Assembly (NCBI GenBank): GCA_023260935.1
Contig: JALQTL010000074.1
Coordinates: forward strand, 1 to 10,679
DNA: 10,679 bases
Direction: 5' to 3'
Source: Paracoccaceae bacterium
Lineage (GTDB): Bacteria > Pseudomonadota > Alphaproteobacteria > Rhodobacterales > Rhodobacteraceae
In this document: positions 6,181-10,679 of the stretch, one piece after another
Layout of the letters: the number at the start of each line of letters is the position of its first letter
Position numbering within the stretch: position 1 is the first letter of the stretch
Program-made: the position numbers and the translations under genes
Notes under the pieces: model-generated
Database searches by the model: none
What the model was told of the DNA's origin: nothing
The model's input: only the letters and a program-made list of their open reading frames with translations

Positions 6181-7233
6181 TCAGAAGCCGGATTTGATCA
6201 GTTCGAATTCGTTGATCATCTTTTCGCGGAATTCGGCGGAAACCGGGGTCTGGGCCAGCAGCGTCGTGGTGACCGGATCGACGAAGGCGGCTTTCAGCTC
6301 GTCCTCGGTGATTTCGGCCATGGCGGCATCGTTGGAATGGGCGTAGCCCAGTTCATCAAGCAGCGCCTTGGCAGAGCCATGGGCCAGCAACGAATTCATG
6401 AAGTCATAGGCCTTGTCTTCCGACCCCGGGCCATCCTTGAAATTCACGAAGCCGCAGAACCATGTGGCCGATCCTTCGGCCGGGCTGCGCTGGAAGCCGA
6501 TCGGAAAGCCTTCGGCTTGCAGCAGCGCCACGCCGTCATTCCACGACCAGGCAACGAGCACTTCGCCGGTGGCCATCAGCTGCGCCATTTCGGCCGGGTC
6601 GGACCAATAGGCGCGCACGTTCTTGTGCGCCTCGCGCAGCCAGGCTCCGGCGGCGGCGAACTGTTCATCGGTTACGTTGGACCAGTCGGTAACCCCCGTG
6701 GCAAGGAAGGCCAGCGACCAAACGTCATCCGAAGAATCGGGCAGCGAGACACGGCCTTCGTATTTCGGGTTGGTAAAGACGTTCAGGGTGGCCACGTCCT
6801 CTTCGGGCACCTGGTCCTTGTTGAAGGCGGTGGCGGTATAGGCATAGTCGGTGGGGATGAACCACACGCCCTGATCATCGGTGATCAGCGAAGAATTGAG
6901 AAGGCGCGGGGCGATATTCCCGAATTCAGGGATCTTGGAGGTATCCCAGGGTTCGATCAGCCCCGCTTCGCGATAGCGCGGCAGAGAGGCGACGCAAGGG
7001 TGGCCGACATCGGCCCGGAAGCCCGAAGACACCTTCTGGAAGGCTTCATCATCGTCGCCGAAGAAGGAATAGGTCGGGTGCTGGCCATATTTGGCGACGT
7101 ATTCCGTCAGCACGCCATCGATTTCCCAGCCGGCCCAGTCGAATACCAGCAGATCGGGATCTGCGGCATGAGCGGCCGAGGAAATGGCGATGGCCGAAAT
7201 CGCGCAAGCGAAGATGTTGGTTTTCTTGGTCAA
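6181..7233 (-). CDS. Polyamine-type ABC transporter periplasmic substrate-binding protein (PotD/PotF-like)
   Basis: A 350-residue protein with a Sec signal peptide: MTKK, a hydrophobic core, and a likely cut after AHA (residue 23). It would capture a solute in the periplasm and deliver it to an inner-membrane ABC permease. The mature chain starts LLVFDWAGWEID (28-39), typical of the PotD/PotF family. It contains VWFIPTDYAYTATAFNKD (123-140) and a ligand-side WSWNDGVALL (229-238), whose Trp/Asp placement resembles the polyamine pocket of PotD/PotF. AEGSATWFCGFVNFK (252-266) is a hinge-proximal family segment. The start is TTG at 7233, supported by CAGGAG (7247-7242) 8 nt upstream and by the signal peptide beginning there. 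No permease or ATPase genes adjoin it, and a strong terminator follows. Spermidine or putrescine is likely, but the ligand is inferred. Confidence 0.9.
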   Translation of the reverse strand: MTKKTNIFACAISAIAISSAAHAADPDLLVFDWAGWEIDGVLTEYVAKYGQHPTYSFFGDDDEAFQKVSSGFRADVGHPCVASLPRYREAGLIEPWDTSKIPEFGNIAPRLLNSSLITDDQGVWFIPTDYAYTATAFNKDQVPEEDVATLNVFTNPKYEGRVSLPDSSDDVWSLAFLATGVTDWSNVTDEQFAAAGAWLREAHKNVRAYWSDPAEMAQLMATGEVLVAWSWNDGVALLQAEGFPIGFQRSPAEGSATWFCGFVNFKDGPGSEDKAYDFMNSLLAHGSAKALLDELGYAHSNDAAMAEITEDELKAAFVDPVTTTLLAQTPVSAEFREKMINEFELIKSGF

Positions 7234-7316
7234 GATCGAGACTCCTGTCTGTTGGTAGATGGTCAGCCGTTCCCCAACCGGCGTGACCTTGATCGAAAAG
7301 CTAAAGGAGGATTTCA

Positions 7317-7397
7317 GTGGTCACAAGGCACATGGGCGAAATGAGTGCGCTTTGCGTTCTTTGCAAGGGCGGCGGGGCCTTTCCTGCGGGGGGTTGA
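7317..7397 (+). CDS. Candidate 26-codon leader ORF upstream of acuI
   Basis: AAAGGAGG (7303-7310) is a near-perfect Shine-Dalgarno placed 6 nt before GTG at 7317. The frame runs 26 codons to TGA at 7395-7397 and reads VTRHMGEMSALCVLCKGG, then GAFPAGG. It contains a CxxC pair. No longer gene uses this ribosome site: acuI starts 166 nt downstream of the GTG, in another frame, and has a weak site. It may be a leader peptide or small protein; chance cannot be excluded. No homologue is recognised. Confidence 0.35.
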   Translation: MVTRHMGEMSALCVLCKGGGAFPAGG

Positions 7398-7428
7398 CCT
7401 TGCGGCGCCTGCGTTGCCTCTTGTCAGG

Positions 7429-7455
7429 GCAGGTGCAGGGGTGGTTGCCGCCTGC
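7429..7455 (+). promoter_or_regulatory. Hairpin in the acuI upstream region
   Basis: GCAGGTG (7429-7435) pairs with CGCCTGC (7449-7455), seven pairs including one G-T, with a 13-nt loop. A TTT follows and the acuI start codon is 27 nt further on. It stands between the candidate leader ORF and acuI. It could be an attenuator-like stem or a simple mRNA structure; there is no proper T tract. The rest of the 7234-7482 region shows no convincing promoter. Confidence 0.35.
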
Positions 7456-7482
7456 TTTGGCACAAGAAATGGGGGAAGCACG

Positions 7483-8472
7483 ATGCGGGCATTGCTGATG
7501 GAAAAGGGCGAGGACGGGCTGGCACGGGCACGGGTGGCCGACCTGCCCGAAGACAGCCTGCCCGCCGGTGATGTGACGGTGCGGGTGGAATTCTCGACGC
7601 TGAATTACAAGGATGGCCTGTGCCTGTCGCCAAGCGGCGGGGGGCTGGTGCGCAACTATCCGCATGTGCCGGGCATCGATTTCGCCGGTGTGGTCGAGGC
7701 ATCCGATGACCCGCGCTACAGGCCCGGCGACCGGGTGGTGCTGACCGGCTGGCGCGTGGGAGAGGTTCATTGGGGCGGCTATGCCGAAAAGGCGCGGGTC
7801 AAGGCGGACTGGCTGGTGCCGCTGCCGGACGGGTTGACCGCGCGGCAGGCGATGGCGGTGGGCACGGCTGGTTTTACCTCGATGCTGGCGGTGATGGCGC
7901 TGGAGGATCATGGCCTGACCCCCGAAAAGGGCGAGGTGCTGGTCACCGGGGCGGCCGGGGGCGTTGGCTCTGTGGCGGTCGCGATTCTGGCGCGGTTGGG
8001 GTATCAGGTTGCGGCCGTCACCGGGCGGCCCGAGACGGCCGGGTATCTGACCGGGCTGGGCGCAAGCCGGATCGTGCCGCGCGAAGAACTGGCCGAGACC
8101 GTGAAGCGCCCGCTGGAGGCGGAAACATGGGCGGGCTGCATCGATGCCGTGGGCGGGGCCATGCTGGCGCGGGTGCTGGGGCAGATGAAATATCAGGCCT
8201 CGGTCGCGGCAGTGGGGCTGGCCGGGGGGGCGGCACTTCCCGCATCGGTCATCCCGTTCCTGCTGCGCGGGGTGAACCTCTTGGGGATCGATAGTGTGAT
8301 GCGCCCCTTTGAAGACCGGGTCAGGGCATGGGGGCGGATCGCCACCGACCTGCCGATGGAAAAGCTGGAGGCGATGATCCGCCCGGCAAGTCTGGCCGAT
8401 CTGCCCGAACTGGGTGCTGCCATCCTGAAGGGGGGGGTGCAGGGGCGTGTGGTTGTCGATCTGACAGCCTGA
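7483..8472 (+). CDS. acuI: Acrylyl-CoA reductase (NADPH), AcuI/YhdH family
   Basis: A 329-residue zinc-free medium-chain dehydrogenase/reductase. AcuI reduces acryloyl-CoA to propionyl-CoA with NADPH. In Rhodobacter this serves 3-hydroxypropionate assimilation and detoxifies acryloyl-CoA formed from DMSP or acrylate. Seen here: MRALLMEKGEDG start; FSTLNYKDGL (37-46), diagnostic for YhdH/AcuI; PHVPGIDFAGVV (60-71); the NADPH-binding GAAGGVGSVAV (156-166); TGRPE (180-184), which reads the 2'-phosphate in this family; and a C-terminal GGVQGRVVVDL. No structural-zinc cysteine cluster is present, as expected. The frame stays open upstream to a GTG at 7345, but family length and the missing Shine-Dalgarno there favour ATG 7483. 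No acuR, dddL or acuK is adjacent, so the DMSP role is not shown by context. Confidence 0.92.
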   Translation: MRALLMEKGEDGLARARVADLPEDSLPAGDVTVRVEFSTLNYKDGLCLSPSGGGLVRNYPHVPGIDFAGVVEASDDPRYRPGDRVVLTGWRVGEVHWGGYAEKARVKADWLVPLPDGLTARQAMAVGTAGFTSMLAVMALEDHGLTPEKGEVLVTGAAGGVGSVAVAILARLGYQVAAVTGRPETAGYLTGLGASRIVPREELAETVKRPLEAETWAGCIDAVGGAMLARVLGQMKYQASVAAVGLAGGAALPASVIPFLLRGVNLLGIDSVMRPFEDRVRAWGRIATDLPMEKLEAMIRPASLADLPELGAAILKGGVQGRVVVDLTA

Positions 8473-8478
8473 GGCTTG

Positions 8479-8604
8479 CGGGCGCCGTGATCGCCCGTTA
8501 CCACTTGCCGTGAGCCCGCGCGACGTGGGCTCTGGCCGGCGGGGGATATCCGCCGGTCTGGCTGGAAGACCTGCCGCAGCCTTGGGAACCCCCAGCTGTG
8601 GGGG
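8479..8604 (+). repeat. Cluster of four GC-rich hairpins between acuI and the class V enzyme gene
   Basis: The 164-nt gap holds four inverted repeats in a row. CGGGCG/CGCCCG (8479-8484/8492-8497) follows the acuI stop by 6 nt. GAGCCCGCG/CGTGGGCTC (8512-8520/8524-8532) has 9 pairs with one G-T and a 3-nt loop. CCGGCGG/CCGCCGG (8536-8542/8550-8556) has a 7-nt loop. CCCCCA/TGGGGG (8589-8594/8599-8604) has a GCTG loop. The first two could terminate acuI transcription, although no T tract follows. The last sits 20-30 nt before the likely start codons of the next gene. Confidence 0.55.
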
Positions 8605-8636
8605 CGCGGGGTGGCGGCACAAAGATGGTGCGCAAA

Positions 8637-9863
8637 ATGGCCCTGAACCTTGACTTCGTCCGCTCGCAATTCCCGGCGTTCCAATCGCCGGTGCTGTCCA
8701 CCCATGCCTTCTTTGAAAATGCGGGGGGTAGCTATCCCTGCCGGCAGGTGGTGGACCGGCTGCACCGTTTCTATACCGACCGCAAGGTGCAGCCCTATGG
8801 GCCCTATCCGGGGGCGCAGGCCGGCGGGGCCGAGATGGACGAGGCGCGCAGCCGGCTGGCCCAGATGATGGGGGTGCAGCGCGAGGAGGTCAGCTTTGGC
8901 CCGTCGACCAGCGCCAATACCTATGTTCTGGCGCAGGCGGTGCGGCAGTGGCTGAAGGGCAAGGATGCGGCCATCGTGGTGACCAATCAGGACCATGAGG
9001 CGAACTCGGGCGTCTGGAGGCGTCTGGCGGATGAGGGGGTAGAGGTGCGCGAATGGTGCATCGACCGTGGCACCGGCAGCCTGAACCCCGAAGGCCTGCA
9101 GGCGCTGCTGGTCGATGGCAAGGTGCGCATGGTGGCCTTTCCGCATTGTTCCAACGTGATCGCCGAAATCAACGACGTGGCTGCCATCTGTGCCATGGCC
9201 GCCGCCCATGGCGCGCGCACGGTGGTGGATGGCGTATCCTATGCGCCGCACGGCTTTCCCGATGTTCCGGCACTGGGCTGCGATGTGTATCTTTTTTCGG
9301 CCTACAAGACCTTCGGGCCCCATCAGGGGATCATGGTCCTGCGCGAGGCTTTCGGGATGGAGCTTCCGGGGCAGGCGCATTACTTCAACCACGGCACGCT
9401 GTACAAACGCCATACGCCGGCAGGACCGGATCATGCGCAGGTCGCGGCCTGTGCGGGGATGGCCGATTATGTCGATGCCCTTGCCGCGGCCCATGGGGTG
9501 ACGGGCGATGCCGCCAGCCGCAACAGGGCCGTGCATGATCTGATGCGTGCGCAAGAGGTGCAGGTGATCGCGCCGCTGCTGGACTACCTTTCGGGACGCA
9601 ACGATCTGCGTCTGCTGGGCCCGGCCGAGGCGTCGCGCCGGGCGCCGACAGTGGCGGTGGAACTGGACCGTCCGGCCGAGCCTGTGTCCGAGGCGCTGGG
9701 ACGTGAGGGCATTGCCTGTTGGGCAGGGGATTTCTATGCCGTCCGGCCGCTGAGCGCGTTGGGGATCGACCTGAAGAAAGGTGTGCTGCGGATGAGCGCG
9801 GCGCATTACACCAGTGCCGATGATGTGGCTCGGTTGATCGCAGCGCTGGACCGGGTGCTGTAA
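8637..9863 (+). CDS. Class V aminotransferase-fold PLP enzyme, cysteine-desulfurase-like without the catalytic Cys
   Basis: A 408-residue fold-type I PLP enzyme. Counting from ATG 8637, it shows GPSTSANTY (88-96) for PLP-phosphate contact, DHEAN (119-123) with His120 stacking on PLP, DGVSYAPH (198-205) with Asp198 for the pyridine nitrogen, and SAYKTFGPHQG (221-231) with the Schiff-base Lys224. This matches the VC1184-like subgroup of cysteine-desulfurase-like proteins. The SufS catalytic region RxGxHC reads WAGDFYA (362-368), so the reactive Cys position is Tyr367 and persulfide chemistry is unlikely. The true reaction is unknown. Other in-frame starts are ATG 8625 and GTG 8598. ATG 8637 gives the MALNLDFVRSQFPAF start typical of relatives, and GTG 8598 lies inside a hairpin. 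No strong Shine-Dalgarno is seen for any of them. Confidence 0.87.
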   Translation: MALNLDFVRSQFPAFQSPVLSTHAFFENAGGSYPCRQVVDRLHRFYTDRKVQPYGPYPGAQAGGAEMDEARSRLAQMMGVQREEVSFGPSTSANTYVLAQAVRQWLKGKDAAIVVTNQDHEANSGVWRRLADEGVEVREWCIDRGTGSLNPEGLQALLVDGKVRMVAFPHCSNVIAEINDVAAICAMAAAHGARTVVDGVSYAPHGFPDVPALGCDVYLFSAYKTFGPHQGIMVLREAFGMELPGQAHYFNHGTLYKRHTPAGPDHAQVAACAGMADYVDALAAAHGVTGDAASRNRAVHDLMRAQEVQVIAPLLDYLSGRNDLRLLGPAEASRRAPTVAVELDRPAEPVSEALGREGIACWAGDFYAVRPLSALGIDLKKGVLRMSAAHYTSADDVARLIAALDRVL

Positions 9864-9912
9864 CCTTTCGGGGGCAATCGCGGTCAAAGTCGCGGCGCAG
9901 GGCGTGTCAGAG

Positions 9913-9942
9913 TGATCTGATCCGCCTTGTGGCGCGTAAGCC
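9913..9942 (+). promoter_or_regulatory. Candidate sigma-E (ECF11-like) promoter of the photolyase gene
   Basis: TGATCT (9913-9918) overlaps TGATCC (9918-9923), and TAAGCC follows at 9937-9942. The TGATC -35 and TAAG -10 words match the promoter type of the Rhodobacter singlet-oxygen sigma factor RpoE. The TAAG is 18 nt from the first TGATC copy and 13 nt from the second, so only the first gives a promoter-like spacing. Transcription would begin near 9947, just before the AAGGA ribosome site at 9952-9956. Confidence 0.5.
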
Positions 9943-9968
9943 TCTGAAACAAGGACGCCCGCCCCGGA

Positions 9969-10679
9969 ATGACTGCTGCCCCCCTGATCCTTTGGGTTCG
10001 CCGTGACCTGCGGCTGGACGATAACCCGATGTTGGCCGAAGCTGCCCGCAGCGGGCGGCCTCTGGTACCGGTCTTTATTCTGGACCCGGAAACGGAAGCC
10101 TTGGGGGCCGCCCCGAAATGGCGCCTTGGGCTGGGGGTGCAGGCTTTTGGTCAGTCCCTTCAGAACCGGGGTCTGCGCCTTGTGCTGCGGCGGGGGCCGG
10201 CACTGGAGGTGCTGCGCGCGCTGGTGGCGGAAATCGGTGCCTCCGGGGTCTGGTGGGGGCGCCAGTATGACCCGGCCGCCGTGGCACGGGATACGGCGGT
10301 GAAATCCGCGCTGAAGGCCGCGGGGACAGAGGCACGCAGTTTTGCGGGACATCTGCTGCATGAACCCTGGTCAGTGGAAACCGGGCAGGGTGGCTTTTAC
10401 CGCGTCTACACCCCGTTCTGGAAAGCCGTGCGTGGCCGCGATATTCCCGCGCCCGAAGCCGCCCCGGGCCAGATGCGTGGCCCCGGGCACTGGCCCGCCT
10501 CGGATGATCTGGAACAGTGGCGGATGGGCGCGGCAATGAACCGGGGCGCGGAGGTGGTGCGCCCCCATCTGCATCTGGGCGAAGCGGCCGCCCTTGCCCG
10601 GTTGGAGAGGTTTCTGGATGCCCGCATTGCCCGCTATGCCGATGCGCGCGACCTGCCGGCCATAGACGGCACCTCGGGC
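9969..10679 (+). CDS. phr: Deoxyribodipyrimidine photolyase, N-terminal half (cut by the window edge)
   Basis: A DNA repair flavoprotein that splits UV-induced pyrimidine dimers using light. 237 codons are present of a usual ~470, and the frame runs open through the right edge. The N-terminal photolyase domain begins PLILWVRRDLRLDDNPML (5-22), continues PLVPVFILDPE (31-41) and FAGHLLHEPW (125-134), then GGFYRVYTPFWKA (141-153). The last residues, ARYADARDLPAIDGTS (221-236), are the entry to the FAD-binding helical domain. The FAD and Trp-chain residues are therefore outside the window, so photolyase cannot be fully separated from cryptochrome, although the class I CPD type is most likely. AAGGA at 9952-9956 is 12 nt before the ATG, a rather long spacing. 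A candidate sigma-E promoter lies just upstream, with no gene between it and the class V enzyme. Confidence 0.92.
   Translation, partial: MTAAPLILWVRRDLRLDDNPMLAEAARSGRPLVPVFILDPETEALGAAPKWRLGLGVQAFGQSLQNRGLRLVLRRGPALEVLRALVAEIGASGVWWGRQYDPAAVARDTAVKSALKAAGTEARSFAGHLLHEPWSVETGQGGFYRVYTPFWKAVRGRDIPAPEAAPGQMRGPGHWPASDDLEQWRMGAAMNRGAEVVRPHLHLGEAAALARLERFLDARIARYADARDLPAIDGTSG

Noticed and set aside
5517..6197. 226-codon plus-strand frame
   Set aside because: It runs through the tmRNA acceptor piece, the ssrA promoter, the small GNAT gene and an intrinsic terminator, all on the other strand.
6337..7344. 335-codon plus-strand frame opposite the substrate-binding protein gene
   Set aside because: Antisense to a gene with a clear signal peptide, ribosome site and terminator; no motif of its own.
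7345..7482. N-terminal extension of AcuI to GTG 7345
   Set aside because: No ribosome site, would add 46 residues beyond the family length, and the added sequence looks like random GC-rich translation.
8598..8636. Longer start of the class V enzyme at GTG 8598
   Set aside because: The GTG is inside a CCCCCA/TGGGGG hairpin and the added residues (GARGGGTK) resemble untranslated leader.
8193..10361. 722-codon open frame on the minus strand opposite the class V enzyme and neighbouring genes
   Set aside because: It lies antisense to three recognisable genes, has a low-complexity Arg/His/Pro/Gln-rich composition and no family motif. Such long shadows are common in GC-rich DNA.

Overview
The window is GC-rich and tightly packed. 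It reads as a chromosomal segment of an alphaproteobacterium, most likely order Rhodobacterales (Rhodobacter/Paracoccaceae type). The reasons are a circularly permuted two-piece tmRNA, a thrC - M16 peptidase - GNAT gene order, an AcuI-type reductase, and a GC-rich intergenic hairpin element of a style I associate with this order. This placement rests on gene content and recall, not on a search.

Layout. Positions 1-2799 (+) hold the 3' part of thrC (threonine synthase), an M16 zinc peptidase (PepR/mitochondrial-processing-peptidase-like) and a RimJ-type GNAT acetyltransferase. These three are joined by a 4-nt and a 1-nt stop/start overlap, so they form one translationally coupled unit. Positions 2911-5167 (+) hold an exported metallo-beta-lactamase-fold protein with altered metal ligands, then a D-2-hydroxyacid/D-2-hydroxyglutarate dehydrogenase-type flavoprotein. 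Two tandem GC-rich hairpins follow at 5167-5208.

On the minus strand, 5285-5600 is ssrA, a permuted two-piece tmRNA encoding the tag ANDNRAPMALAA. It has its own promoter (TTGTGG, 17 bp, TATATT). Directly upstream on the same strand is a small GNAT acetyltransferase (5655-6080). Beyond that is an orphan polyamine-type ABC substrate-binding protein (6181-7233) that ends at a textbook intrinsic terminator.

From 7234 the strand switches. A 249-nt divergent region contains a small candidate leader ORF with a near-perfect Shine-Dalgarno and a hairpin, ahead of acuI (acrylyl-CoA reductase, 7483-8472). A 164-nt hairpin-rich gap separates acuI from a class V PLP enzyme of the cysteine-desulfurase-like type that lacks the catalytic Cys (8637-9863). 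The window ends inside a photolyase gene (9969 onward), which is preceded by a candidate sigma-E (ECF11-like) promoter.

There is no sign of a mobile element, CRISPR array, phage or defence island. Most of this is ordinary housekeeping or metabolic DNA. The points worth a second look are the tmRNA locus, the degenerate active sites in two enzymes, the putative acuI leader, the photolyase promoter and the intergenic hairpin elements.
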